Positions 1 to 12,365 of a DNA stretch of 64,000 nucleotides are shown piece after piece (within the stretch, counting starts at the first letter, position 1; each line of letters opens with the position of its first letter). The position numbers and the translations under genes were made by a program. The notes below the pieces were generated by a model. It was given only the letters and a program-made list of their open reading frames with translations, ran no database searches and was not told the origin of the DNA. This DNA comes from Casuarius casuarius (Eukaryota; Chordata; Aves; Casuariiformes; Casuariidae). Location: assembly GCA_003342895.1 (NCBI GenBank), contig PTFA01000410.1, positions 419,478 through 483,477 on the forward strand. The letters are read 5' to 3'.

Positions 1-97
1 CGGAGCCGAGAGGGGAGCGGGCCGCGGCGAGCTGCGCCGCCCGCCGTCGTCGCCGCCGCGCTGGCCTGGTGCTACGCCCGGGAGCACGTGTCCAAGG
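1..97 (+). CDS. CLPB: CLPB exon 1, 3' part: hydrophobic segment and PARL cleavage site
   Basis: CLPB (SKD3) is an ATP-dependent disaggregase of the mitochondrial intermembrane space. It keeps proteins such as HAX1 soluble and is activated when the protease PARL removes an inhibitory hydrophobic segment. Frame 1 is open from the window edge and ends in AVVAAALAWCYAREHVSK, a hydrophobic stretch followed by a polar segment. The Cys-Tyr pair (bases 70-75) sits where the mammalian protein is cut by PARL. No in-frame ATG is visible, so the start codon and presequence lie upstream. The donor is G|GTGACT after base 97. The one leftover base joins exon 2 to make a Glu codon, giving SKEDALLEAAR, which matches the start of the ankyrin domain. 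Targeting regions of CLPB diverge quickly, so the assignment rests mainly on phase, the Cys-Tyr context and the downstream exons. Confidence 0.8.
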
Positions 98-260
98 GTG
101 ACTATCGCCGGGGCGCTGCTGGGCGCCGGGGCCTTTCGGGAGGGCGGCGCGGGGGCCCTGCTGGGTGCTGCCCCGGTCCCCGAGCCGGTGGCGGGTCCCC
201 ATCCCACAACGGTCCCTGGGCGCCTCTGCGGCTCCGGGGTCGCTGCCCCGGGTGAGGCGC
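1..260. promoter_or_regulatory. CpG-rich 5' region of CLPB (probable CpG island edge)
   Basis: The sequence is very GC-rich with many CpG dinucleotides across exon 1 and the first part of intron 1, then falls to ordinary composition. This is typical of the downstream flank of a housekeeping CpG-island promoter. The promoter core should lie upstream of the window. Confidence 0.6.
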
Positions 261-1239
261 TTTCTCCCTAGGGACGGTTTCATGCTTCCCGGCTGTAACT
301 GTGGGTTGGGGCCACCGCAGGTCTCATATTCAGCATTCACGTGGCTTTTTATATTTTGAAGTACCCAGGGCGCCATCGTGGGCTTGGCCTCTCCGCCCCA
401 GCCAGGAAAGCTGTTTTTATCACCCCTTCTTTCCTGCCGCAGTTCGGAAGGAGACGGAGCGGCCTCCTTGGTGTTACTGGGGAGAGGTGCAGGGAAGCAG
501 TGTTGGAGCCTGGACCCACCAGCTGCTCTGCCCCACTCCAGGTGCACAGGCGGGGGAGCGTCTAAGCCCTTTGCTGGGTGCAGGTCAGGATCCAGGATCG
601 TTCTGCGCTTTGGGAGAGGAGGTGGTGTGTGCGTGAGATGGGCTTTCCCTCCGCCACAAACCAGCGCTTGCTGCTCTCCGGCTAGGGGATGGTGACAGTG
701 ACCTCATCAGCTGGTGTGAGCGCAGGCCTGGGAAAGGAAGGGCTGCGACTTCAGCTTGAAGCTCTTCCCCTTACTCACTCGGTGGTTTCAAGCACGCCGG
801 AGGTTGGTTTCCCTGTGAGTAATGTGCTCAGAGTGCTGCGCTGGGTTTTGGCTGGTTATTCAGGATGCTTCCCTGTCATTAGGGGAAGTCTTGTGTAATT
901 AGTGTGTCTGCTTAGGAGAGCTGCCTGCCCTTGTTGTAGGAGACTTGCTAGCGAGCAGCGGACTCGGATCGGGGCCGTCGTTACGTGGCCGTGCCAGCAG
1001 GATAGATGGCTGTGCGTGGCCGTGTGATGCTCTTCAGGCCCGGAGAGCCTCTCTGAGCCCTGTGGCCAGGCCAGCAGCTTCGTCACGGGTGTCCAGGGGA
1101 AAGCAGCAACCTGATCGGCAGCCCTACTGCAGAGCTGCCTGGGCTGGGCCGCTCTTTGGAGAGCCTCCCCCTTGTTCCTGCTTCGAGGTTGGGTTTGGGG
1201 AAGCTCCATGTTGTTCCTGGCCAGGTACTGGAGAGATGC

Positions 1240-1433
1240 TACAAAAGTGAGAGTAACAGAGCAGTGGAACAGGTTGCCCAGAGATGTTGTGGAGTCTCCA
1301 TCCTTGGAGATACTCAAAAGCCGTCTGGACATGGTCCTGGGCAGTGTGCTCTAGATGATCCTGCTTGAGCAGGAGGTTGGGCTAGATGATCCCAGAGGTC
1401 CCTGCAGACCTCAGCCGTTCCGTGGTTCTGTCG
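1240..1433 (+). mobile_element. CR1 LINE fragment, 5'-truncated
   Basis: The text follows the 3' end of avian CR1: GTGGAACAGGTTGCCCAGAG, then TTGTGGAGTCTCCATCCTTGG, a CTCAAAAGCCGTCTGGACA segment, then GGTTGGGCTAGATGATCCC and GAGGTCCCTGCAGACC, ending near GGTTCTGTCG. It is in the same orientation as CLPB. The 5' boundary is uncertain by tens of bases. As is usual for CR1, only the 3' portion is present and nothing in it codes. Confidence 0.85.
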
Positions 1434-3260
1434 TACACCGGACCTGAAGTCCGTGTCGCAGTGGCTGAATGCTCAGTAACTCAGACGCCAAAGGCTGTTC
1501 GGCTCTGGCTGCCCGGCGTTTACCCCGGCTCAGGCGGAGCTGCGTGGCCCGTGCTGTGGCTGCAGGCGCTCTGCTGCGGGCGCTCGAGCCAGCTTGCAGC
1601 CGTTGTCCCCCTGCACGGGCACGTAAACGTAGCCACCGCTCCGCTCCGACACAACCAGCCGGGCGAGCTGCCTTTGACAGCACGCTGCCAAGATGAATCT
1701 GGGGTGCTCACTGATCTCTGCTTTCCTAATGAGATCAGGATCGATTTGTGCTGGAAAACTCGTGGTTTGAATGTGCATCTGCGCTGATGACACTCATCAG
1801 CCCCAAGAGTTACCTGCAGCGTGCTGACCGCTGTCGCTTGCTCCTTCTCACGCACCGGAGCAAACGCCGAGATTCGCAGCGTTGCTAGAGCCTCAGCAAC
1901 CGGAAAGCCAACAACTGGCTGCTTATCTCAAGCGGTAACCCTCGCCTCCGTTCAGCGGTGGTTGTGTGTTAGAGGCCCAGGCACCACGGGGAGTGGGGCG
2001 GGCAGGTCAGAGAGCTGTGTTTGCTGATGCTGCTGTCTGGGAAGACAGGTTAGAGATCCAAGGCGGAGGGCTGAGCCGCTGGCGCAATGACTGGAAGAAG
2101 GCGAACGAGGCTTGAAAGGTTGGGGATTGAGGAGAGAGCACCTGGAGGTGATAGCAGCTGGGGAGGATTGTCCCAGCTTCCAAAATGTCTTGATACAGCT
2201 GTTGCCTGTTGCACTCTTTTAAAGAAGTCCTGCTCCAGCAGCTCTGTGCTTGGAGATGCAGCAGGATGGATTTGTCTGAAGGCCCCGGCACGGCTGTCAC
2301 ACACGGTGTTGGCGCAAGCTGCTGGGTCGCTGGCTTGCAACACACGGTGCCTGTGGGGAAAAGGAACCTCTGCCTTGAGGTGACTGCTAGAAATCTTCCT
2401 TTTGCAGGGGTGACTTTGTCTTGTTTTGTGGTAGTAGCTGGAGAGCTGGAGCTGGGGTGCTGCCCTTACCCTTTTTAGCCAGGAGATGTCATTCTTAGTC
2501 TTCTGTAAGGCGCTCGCTGGGCTTGCTCTGCTGTTCGGAAACCACTGGCTGAAGCTGCGGCTGCCTGGGGTGACGGTGCCCCGTAATGCCTGCCGGACCC
2601 AGGAGCCCCCAGTTTGCAGGCTTTGCTTTTCAGGCACAGGAAAAGTCTTTGCTTCTCCAGTCTTTGAGGCAGTTGCTTCCTTGCGGCAGCCCTGCAGAAG
2701 CAGGAGGCCGCTGCTGGCTCGTTGAAAGCCCCAGAGCCGCAGCAGGATCCTTTTCCCTCCGCTCCAGTCTTAGCTTTTTGCTGGACTAGTCCAGTGACAC
2801 CTTCCGAACCCAGTGGGCTGGACTGGCGTGCCTGCAGCCAGGATTGCAGTTAATTTCCTGCAGATACGGGTGATCCGAGCTGCTGCCAGGGGACTCACAT
2901 TTTGATGTAGCTGCTGTTTCTGCTGACGGGACATCTGTGTTTGAAGTGGGAGCGCTGAGGAAGGGGCCCGTGCGACCAGGCCGGGGGTTCAGCTTGCTCA
3001 GAGGTTCCCACCTGTGTACTTGTGCCCCATTCCTGTGCCACGTGCTGCTGCTCAGCCCTGTCTCCCCCAGACCCTGACACGAGGGCTTCCAGGGGGGCTG
3101 GGGAAAGTTGACAAGCAAGTAATTTTGAAATAACCTGGTTGCAGAAATAGATCCTTCCTAGCCTGTGCTGTTTGGTAAGAGCACAGAGCACAGGCCCTGC
3201 CTCCTCTGCAGCAGCAGCCTGCCCCATCTCTGGGTTATTAGGCACCTATGTATGTTTGGC

Positions 3261-3295
3261 TACTAACTAACTTTCTCACTTATGTCTGTTTTCAG
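3261..3295 (+). other. Intron 1 branch point, pyrimidine tract and acceptor
   Basis: The intron ends with a perfect TACTAAC branch-site consensus, overlapped by a second CTAAC, followed by TTTCTCACTTATGTCTGTTTTCAG. The branch adenosine at 3266 lies about 29 bases before the intron end, an ideal spacing. This supports the acceptor chosen for exon 2. Confidence 0.6.
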
Positions 3296-3347
3296 AAGAT
3301 GCTCTGCTGGAAGCCGCGAGGATCAACAATGTTTCTGAAGTCGACAG
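3296..3347 (+). CDS. CLPB: CLPB exon 2: first ankyrin helix
   Basis: This 52-base exon sits between a TTTTCAG acceptor and a strong CAG|GTGAGT donor. It completes the split Glu codon from exon 1 and encodes DALLEAARINNVSEVDR, with the last Arg codon split. This matches the start of the first ankyrin repeat of vertebrate CLPB. The first helix (LLEAAR) begins the repeat stack that mediates oligomer contacts and substrate handling in this family. The exon enters in phase 1 and leaves in phase 2, which fits exon 3 exactly. Confidence 0.93.
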
Positions 3348-6300
3348 GTGAGTGGCCTTTAGAGATGTGTGAGTGAACGCTGCTGCCGATGCGGAGAAAG
3401 CTCGGAAAGCTCTTCTGGCACACGGGGAAGGCAGGGGTGCATCCCCGGTACCTGCTGCGACTCTGTGGGGTCTCGTTTGGGTAGGCATTTGGTGCAGCTC
3501 TTGGGATAGGGCAGCAGGGGCTGACTGCCCCCACGCCGCCGCTTTCGGCTGTTTAGCAGTGTTAAACTCTCTGGGGTGTTAATAAGTGCGTTTCTTGGGT
3601 CCAGCGTGAGACCAGTCTCTGGTGCTTGTTCTGTGCCCGCCGAATCCTCCCGTGGCTGTAGCTCTGCCAACTGACTTCTCTTGGCACAGGTAGCGCCCCG
3701 GATGCTTGTGAGCAGCAGTACTGCATTAGCAAAACACGTCTGCTGGCAGGGCAGCGCTGACCTCATCCGCAGCCAGTGCCGGGGACTTGATTTGGAGCCG
3801 TCTGCTCTGGGTCTGCCCAGCAGTGCCTGGAAAGGGCATCGGTGTGTGCCCAGCAGTCAGCTGATATGGGAGAGCAGCAGTTTGCAGCCACGGCCTGCTG
3901 GGTTTGCTCTCCCCAAGAGCAGGCCAGGAGCCTTTTACTAAAGCTCCTCTGAGGGGCAGGGTTCAGAGAATGTCTCTTCAGCAAAACCAGCTCCTTTGTG
4001 GGGGAAACAAATGTCATCAAAACATAGGGCAGACAGAAACATCTGAGAACCAGGTGGAACTTCTTTGGCTGGTCTCTCTCAGTAATCCCGTGGTATTGAG
4101 GTCTCCCTCTTCCCAGGTGGCTGCCCTGAACTAGTACAGAATAAACATTTTTTGATCGTTTGAAAGCTTGCGCAGGATGGGAGTGCACATTGCTGCTCTC
4201 CCGTATTCACCTGGTGTTTCACGTTTCTCTCTAGCCTCTCGCACCCGGTGCAGGCATCCGGAGAGCTCTGTGCTGTGAGCTGCTGTTTCTGCGTGCTGCT
4301 GCAGCAGAGCAGGAGAGCCCTCCTGGCCGGCAGCCAGAGGATGCTCCTTCCATTCCCTGGGATCGCAGAGGAAGCAGCCTGGCTCTGTTGCACCCCGGGG
4401 CTGAGATCTGGCCTAGATCAAGGGCCAAAGAGGATATTGGTGTGCAGCTAATTGGCACATGTGTTCTGCTGCTCGTAATTGCAGGAAGCTGCTGCTTAGC
4501 AATGTCGGGGTGATTTGTGAGCCTGGTCAGGGACAGCAGCAACAGGGATGCTCTGTGCTCCCTCGGCTAATGGCAGGGCTGGCAGCTGTACATAGCCCAG
4601 CTGTGCCGCATGCTCACTGCCTCTGCTTTTGCATCTGTGCTCTTTCCTTCCCAGTCCCACTACCTGTTGCCTGGGCATCTGCCTGCACCATCCCCTCTGA
4701 AGCTCCCAGCCTACACGTGCCTCTTCAGCCCCTCGCTGTCAGGCAGGAGGCATGGGACTGTGGAAAGCACTGACTCCCCCCCTGCTCAGGCAGCTTCGGC
4801 CTGTGCTTTCGCACAAACTGCAGCAGCCCAGGAGCTTCCCGGTTGCTGGCACATGAAGTTACAGAAGCGGCACAAGCACAGTTGCGGTAAAGGTTCTTGC
4901 TCTTGCCCCCTGAGAGGGGCGAAACCCAAACTTGATGTTAGCGGGGTAGGACTGACGCTCAGCTGAGCAGTGTGGGCTGCACCCGGGAGAGGGCAACGCC
5001 ATCCCCATAGACACCCAGTTCACTGCGGTGCTGCCCGTGTCCCTGGACGGCTCTGTCACCTGTCCCCTGCGTGCTCTTCCCCCGGCAGGAGAGCTCGGGC
5101 TTCCAGGCAGCTCGCTGGTGCTGAGTTAGGAAAAGGAAGGCTGGCATGATAGAGTTTTCTAATATAACTTTAGACCGATTTAAACCTTAATCTCTCCCGT
5201 GGCCTCATGTCTTGGTATAACAACTTAAAGGCAGTGAAAACGCGGTGGCGCGGTGGGGCTGCACTCCTGCAGGTTGTCTTGCGCAGACTTCACAGTGCGA
5301 TTCAAGACACATGTTCTCTGCTGCCCCTCGACCTTGTCCCATTAGGCAGTGCCAGTAAAGCTGAGCAGAGACATGTTGTTGCTTGTGTTACAGAACAGTT
5401 ACTGATGTTGTTCAGTTCTCAGTCTTTTCAGCTCAAAGACTATTAGAAAAACCAGCCAGATGTTTGTAATGCTCCAGACCGTGTTCTCTGGTACATGCTC
5501 TCTTCGTCTGCTGCTAGGGGCTTGTTTTTCCTGGCTGCATGAACTGGGAAGCTGGTCTCTTTCAAGCGCCTTGTTCAGCTGGCTGCGTGTCATGGCCCCT
5601 GACGCAGTCAAGCAGCGTAACTACAAGCACCAGTCACAGGGAAGGGAATCCGAAGGGACCTGCTTGGGAAGCAGGGCCGTATTTTAAATGTTTGGTCTGA
5701 AGTGTAGAAACTGGATGTGTGAGAGAGGATGGCGTGAGGTACAAAAAAGCAGTTTTTGAAGCCATGAGCTAAGTCATTGCTCAACTGCAGAGGGAAACCA
5801 GGGTAGGTCGAGGCTCCGAGGCAGGTTGGAGCAGAGACTGTGCTATAAAGCAGAGAACTGAAGAGCTTTAAGGATAACTCTGTATTCCTTGTCCTGAAAG
5901 AGTTCCTGGTTCTTTGCTGGAAGAAAGTGACTTCCTTCATCACACCAACAGTGACCTGTAGGCTGATGGCGGCCAAAGGGATCATCCTTCTGGTCAAATC
6001 AGGGAGTTTGAGAACCACCCCAGAGGATCTGAATGCCAGCAGGGATAACTGGTGGTGGGTTCCTAAAATGAGTGACAGTTAAAGGATGGGCGGTGTGGAG
6101 ACGCAGGCGTAGATGGCCATACTCTGCTGTTTCTTGAGGGTGTGTTCCTGAAAAACGTGATGATGACTCAATATGATGGATAGCAACGCAATTTTTCCTG
6201 TAGGAATTAGTGTAATGGGCAGAGGTGCATGACTTGAGAAAGACGCACAGTTTAAACACACGGGGACAGTGTACTTGATATGAAAGATGGAGAGGCAGGA

Positions 6301-9300
6301 GCAGTCATCAGACTCATCGACTAGAGAAGATGCTGGCTTTTCGGAAGCTGGCTGCTCAGAACAGGTCAGAGCTCAGGAACTGGAGCGCCCAGTGTTAATC
6401 TTCCAGTGCGAGCGTCCCTGCTGCTGCTTTCCGAGTGGTTACATTTCATCGTCATACTCCTCAAATGAGCTGAGGTCAATCAAATCAAGTGAGTAGGAAG
6501 GTCAGAAAATGGAGTAAGGACAATGGTTAGTGGAACAAAACATCAAACAGCTACAGAACTGCAAAACAACAGATAGGATTAACAGATAGCATGATGCTGG
6601 TGTGTAATTAATAGTTATGGGCAAGTGGATGACACTGCTCTCGTTGTGCTGTCCTTAAGAGTTCACCTTTCACGAGGCTGTAGGCAAACAAACTGCTTTA
6701 TTCCAGTGGTCAGGACTTGAATGGAGGTGGAAAATAGGTGATACAGTCATGCAAAATTAAATGCACTTGGTCTTGGAAGCCAAACTATCCTAGGCCTGTC
6801 CAGATCTTCTGTCTAGCAGCCCAAAGACCCAAGGAGTCCTGGGTGAAAACTTGGCAGTAGAAACTGAAGTGAGGGCTTGTGTCAGGGCAGCAGATGCAGG
6901 CAGCAGACGCGGGCAAGGTCTGGCTCTGCTTCAGGCTGGCTGGAAGCTGTGTCGCTGCACTAGCATGACACTGAGTCGAACCAGGATAGTTACTTTCTGA
7001 AGCAAAAGCACCGCAGAGAAGCCAGTTGCAGGGCAGATTCAGTGCAGAATACCTGTGGCTCCACAGCTTCCAGTTCAGAGGTGGCCTGAGACATCAGCCA
7101 GGTGAGCTCTGCACACAAATAGTGTATGGACTACCTTGTTTTGAAAGGCTTTCCTTGGGTCTTTTTTTGCTGTTGATCTGCTAGGCAGGGAAGGTGATGA
7201 GAACATAATGTTTGTTAGTTCAGCTGGTAACTATAAGCTTCTCAGATAGGCTTGGGAAGACTATCAGAAATGAATGGGAGGCTTATGTTCAGGGGAGCTT
7301 ATTATTCTGACCAGCAACTTTTTCCTTGGTTAAGGATGAATAGGCCTTTCAAATATATCAGACAGACCTCATATTAATGCATAGATTATTGGGGGAAGAA
7401 TCGCATGTCCACAGGCTGGATCCAGCCCATAGACCATAGGTTCTCACATTCCCCCTGTCTCTTCTCTGCTCCCAGACAGGTTTTCGCATCTGTACCCTGT
7501 TGGTAAATGTGAGAAGCCAATCTGATTTTTGTATTAGAATCAAGAAAGATTGAACTTTGGGGACTATTGCCTTTGGAGCCTATGACAAGCCAGCCATTCC
7601 CTTCAAGTCCTTCATGCTTTTAGGCAGTACAAAAGATAACACCTAATTAATGTGGATAGTTTAATTTGGCTCAACCTCAGTTGATCTGTGCGTTTGGAGG
7701 GAAAGCAAGAAGCAAAGCCATAAGGAATTACTGCCTCCATCCCCCTTGTGTTTATATTCAGTATTAATATTGATTCTCTGTGTTCCAGCTTTGTTTCTTA
7801 ATAAGCCACCCACAAAAGTGCCGGCCTAGAGCTGAGTTTCCCAGCCAGATGAAGATGATGGAACAGTGTTCTAATAAGCACTGGATGATTGTGACTCACG
7901 GAAACGCAGTGCGTATGTCAGATGGCTGTTATCAGGCTCATTCCTAACAGCCGGCAGCAGCCCAAATCTGCATGTTAATGAGATCTGGAGATGACCAGCC
8001 ACTGTCCTTCTCTCAGAGGGATCCAGCCAGGCGTGGTGGTATGGCAGGAAGCTCCATGTCAGCTGCTGCAGCTGGTTCTGCTCTTACCAGACGGATTTTT
8101 AGGTGAGGTGTTGCAGAAGCAGTTAAGAAAGTCAAGACTCATTGTCCCAAGTGGTGCTTGCTCTTCTGGTCAAGCAGTGGAGCACCAATTCCTCATCCGT
8201 TTTCGGCCTCGTTGTCCCCTGCTTCCAGTCAGCTGCCGTAGGAGAACTGTGCGCTGAGCGTGTCATCTCCGCTCGCTGCCGCGGGAAGGATTGCCGTGAA
8301 GGTCTGCCCGTGAGCTCTGTGCGCCAGGGGTATTCAGCCCCAATGTATTTATAGTTCTGATCTGTCACACAAGCATGTAAATGTGTAGGATGTATATGGC
8401 ATACCTGGGCTGTACATTGGCAGGACCGGACTTGTTTCCCTGCTGTGCAAATACCACCGGCCCCAAGGCGTATGTTGTCGTGCTGTTTTGATCTGTGTCC
8501 TTCCCCACCAGAGGGAAGAGATGAAATGAGGTTGTGGTCAGCTGCAGGAACGGGGCTGAAGCTGCACGGGCTGTGCTGGCTGCTGCGCTCGCGGAGCTGC
8601 GTGTAGTCGTGGCGTTCTGGTTTCTAGCCTCTTCGGTACCTGGCGCGGTGGTGAGATATGCTGAAAAATTAGACTGCTCTTCCAGAAGGCTGGTAGCCCT
8701 TTCTGCTGTGGAGCATACGTAACATGGGAGAAACCGTACAGTCCTCCCAGCTAGATCAGAGCAGTATCTGTCCTTGTCTCTTACGCCTTTTATAGCTTTT
8801 CATGTCTAAATTGCGAGGAGGAGCTGGGTTAACCTGCCAGGCCCACAGCGATCTGTGGACACTAGTCTGTTTGTAGGTGAAATTCTGCTCCTGGCCATTA
8901 CATTCGTCTCCCTTTCAGTTCTCTCCCACCCTGGGGGTAGGTTAGGAATTCAGCTGCACCTCCTCTTTCTTTCCCGTCTCAAGCTGTTGTTCTGCGTTTG
9001 GATACAATAGAGGTCTTTAGAAACTGCTTGTGAAATCACAGATTTGGCAGAAAAAGCTTTTTGTAGTGAAATCAGGCTTTGGTTACCAGCTTGGAACAAC
9101 ACCCACTTCAGTCTGGGGATGGATTTTTGGAATTCCCTTACCCGAACTGGAGCCCAGGTCTGAGCTGGCTGCGAGCTGCCAAAGGGGTTGCACCAAAGCT
9201 TCCTGGAGCTCAGCCACGTTGGCGGATTTGCTCTCTGGACCTGGCAGCCTCATTTCTGCCCTCACCAAGCCCAAACGAGGACTTCACCTGAAGTTCTGCT

Positions 9301-11539
9301 GTCCAAGCCGCTGTCCTAAGCTCCAGACAAAGTCATGCCTTCACCTGGGAAACCGTGAGATCAAAGGAAGGAACCATGCAGGAGAACGAAAAGCCCTTAA
9401 GGAGCAGACATCTAATCTCACACCTGTCATGGTGCCTTCCTGTTTTAGCATAATTAGCAATACTGTGAGTATCTTACATGGGGCCTAACACTAGAGGGAA
9501 GCCTAAATGCTTTGTAGGGTAAATGTAGGAGTCATGTCGACTGTTACTGAAGCGTGACTACCTCTGGACTGGGACAAAGCCTCTGGTTACTAGCCAAGCA
9601 TTTACCTTATCTTCTGGCCTAAACAGCAGTGAAATGTTTCTAATTTTCAGACTCTTCAGCAGTGGCAATGAGGGAGCGTTGGAGAGACAGTAATGGAAGA
9701 TTATTTATAATTGCATTAATTTACGTTGCTGCAGACTTTATATTATGCTGTTTATCCTCACTGGGCCTATATTTGTTCGTATATGTCTGAGTTAACGGAC
9801 ACCTGAGTTTTTTGGATAAATAGATATTTTTCCTTTAAATGTTTCCTTTAATCTTTTCTCATAATGTGTGGAGCAAATTATGTAGGACTTTGCTTCAGTT
9901 GACGTTTTTGACTGGTTAGTGAGTTTGATTTGGCACATGGCCTCCAGGACCTGGAGCAGATACAACAGCCCAGATTTCCTCATGTTGACTATGAATTATC
10001 TTAAAGACTTAACACACACTGTGGTTTCCCATACTGGATATTTGAAGAAGCTGCCCTTTTACCGGGCAGCACCAAACAGCAGGAGTGCAGGTTTCCCAAA
10101 TAAGGCAACGGGAAATGGCAAGGAAGGATGGGAAATAAAATGGCAACTTCTGCTGTTGCTGCTCAGTTTCTCACTGTGTTTGCAGGAGTTTCTGTTCTAG
10201 CACTTCCTGTTTGGTGATCTTTTTTCATGCTTACTGTTGCATTTTGACCATAAAGTCTCCCAGGACTGGCCACGATTCCACACTGAGTCATAAAACCAGA
10301 CTCTGCTGTCAGCTTCCAACCGGCGAGCCGCAAGAGACGGATCACGTCGCTTTCCAAGACAGCTTAAAACCCTTTGCTGTGCCCACATCCCTCTCTGAAA
10401 GCAGACACTGACTCATCCGACGTAGCTGGATGCATGGCAGCTTCTGTCTGTGTGCAATACGTCTGGTAGCTATCACAGAACTTTCATGGAATTAATTCCA
10501 ATTATTTTGCATGTTTATCATCCTGATAATGGAGCTGAATTGAGCAGCAGGACAGCCTCCATGTGCGGGAAACTGAAGAGGCTGGGTCCAAGTTTGGAAA
10601 AGAGGCAGTGGGCCCTGCGGGAAGGGGCAGAGTTATCAGGCACGGAAGAGGCCCGTACAATCACGAGTGATGCGAAAGAACGGGGACAATTATTCCACTT
10701 CCCTCCCAGCACAGGAGTCAAGGAGCGCCCAGGAAAAAGTTCCGGCAGCAGGTTTAAAACAAAAGCGAAGTGCTTTCTTATACAGCATATAAATAAATTG
10801 TGAAGCTCGCTGCCATTGGATGCTACCGAGTCCAAAACTTAAGTGAGTTCAGAAAGGGACCGTGCAGATTCATACGGGATCGACCTGTCAGGTAACCACA
10901 TTAGCTGAAGTGTCACCTCACGCTCAGAAACCGGCATGTTGCTGATTGCCAGAAGTCAGTATATTATGCCTAAATCTTTCTATGAATGGTGATTAATTTT
11001 ATTCTTTCTCCAACAAGCTTCAACTGGCCACTGTCAGAGGCAGCATATCAGGATGGTATGATTTTTTCCCCACACATAACTTATTGTATTGCAGCGACTC
11101 GGGAACTCAGCAGTGGATGGCTGCTCCCTTAGGTGCGGCTGTGTTTTCTCCTCCCCAGAACTGGTGGTGCCGACCATAGCACGCGGTAGCTAGTGCTGAG
11201 GCCAGTACTTCTCGACTCCTGACCTTCACTGTGCCCTAGGCAACAGTAGAAGTTGTTAGTAACAGGTCAGGTGTGTAGTGCCCAGTTCTGCTCTCTGCTT
11301 TCAGCCTGGAGAAACCATTGGTTTGGAAAAAAGATCTAGGAGTGATGCTGGAGAACCTCACAGGCAGTGTTAGGGGCGGGATGAAGACCATCATCCTGCT
11401 CTGTGCTCATACCAGTTTCTTTTGTATTCCCTTTGCGCCGCTTTGGCTTTCCTGCTGGGCTTTCGCACACCCTCGGTGTCCTTAAACAACCCCACTCGAT
11501 TTTCTTTATCTTCTCTGATTTTGGCCCACAGGAATTTGT

Positions 11540-12365
11540 TTCTAGGTGCTTCTCGTGGGGCTGCGCGTGGAGGTGGGCTCACGCTGCCTGGGGCGGTGGC
11601 CCTCGCCTGCTCCGGGACCCCTGCGGCCGCGGAGCAGCCCGCCCGCCTCCCGAACCGCAGCGGGAGCGCTCCTCTTTTCCCTGCCCTTCCTTCCCTCTGC
11701 TGTGGTCAGACTGTCTCTGCTGACTCTCTCATAATTTTCGGGTTTGTGTGTATTCACCAAATACTTGTGCCGCAGGGTGTAATTTGCCCTGAGACGATCG
11801 TGAAGGGGTTCAGAGGCCAACGTGGTCTGTCTTTAGGGAGGCAGCAGCAAGATCAAAGGCTTTTCAGCAGCTCGAGTTCCCCTGAACGGGCAGATCCTTT
11901 CACTGGCCTTTGGGAGGGAGATGGTGCTTTCATGTCCAGAGATATTGTGGGGTTTGGTTGCTTTTTTCCCTCCCTCTGCAAAGCCGAGGACGAGTCCCCA
12001 AAGGGCGAGCACTGCTTACGGTGTCACCCACCCTGCAGTTAAACAGCAGCATATTGGGGAAGGGGCGGGGGATGCGTTGAAGTGACCAAGAGGAACAGAA
12101 GCTATTGTTGTTGCAAAAGTTCAAGTTTCCAGCTTCCTCTTCCTCCACCTGTCGAGAGGGTGAGCCGGGCTCGCTCCCGGCGCTGAGCACAAACTCAAAC
12201 ATGCCCTCTAGGCTCGGCTCTAAGCGGCGGTGTCACCGAGTTAGTCACCCGGAACGCCGGGCAGCGGGATGAATAGGAGCACATCTGTCCGGGGGCGGCG
12301 GGGGGAGAAGGCACGGCGCCGCGCCGCGACCGCCGCGTTGGGCGGATCAAAGTATTGAAGCTTTA
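11540..12365. promoter_or_regulatory. Intronic CpG-rich cluster in CLPB intron 2
   Basis: Two CpG-dense patches (about 11.54-11.68 kb and 12.13-12.36 kb) stand out from the AT-richer intron. The second has GGCGGCGGGG and GCGCCGCGCCGCGACCGCCG runs, and a GGGGCGGGG Sp1-type box lies just before it at about 12062-12070. It could be an internal promoter, an orphan CpG island or an enhancer. I see no splice-ready exon beside it. Confidence 0.35.

Larger units (their letters stand above)
98..3295 (+). other. CLPB intron 1
   Basis: This intron of about 3.2 kb has a GT donor and an AG acceptor with a good pyrimidine tract. It contains a sense-strand CR1 3' end near 1.24-1.43 kb. I see no other exon or RNA gene in it. 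Many open frames here are simply a consequence of GC-rich, stop-poor sequence. Confidence 0.75.

Noticed and set aside
856..1332. 158-codon minus-strand frame
   Set aside because: Overlaps the CR1 fragment and GC-rich intron. No reverse transcriptase motif; only the non-coding CR1 3' end is present.
11290..11400. Possible CR1 internal fragment (AAAAAAGATCTAGGAGTGAT)
   Set aside because: Only one short word resembles CR1; the flanks do not continue the match.
11422..12042. 206-codon open frame on the plus strand
   Set aside because: Falls in GC-rich, stop-poor sequence. No domain, and three overlapping frames are equally open.
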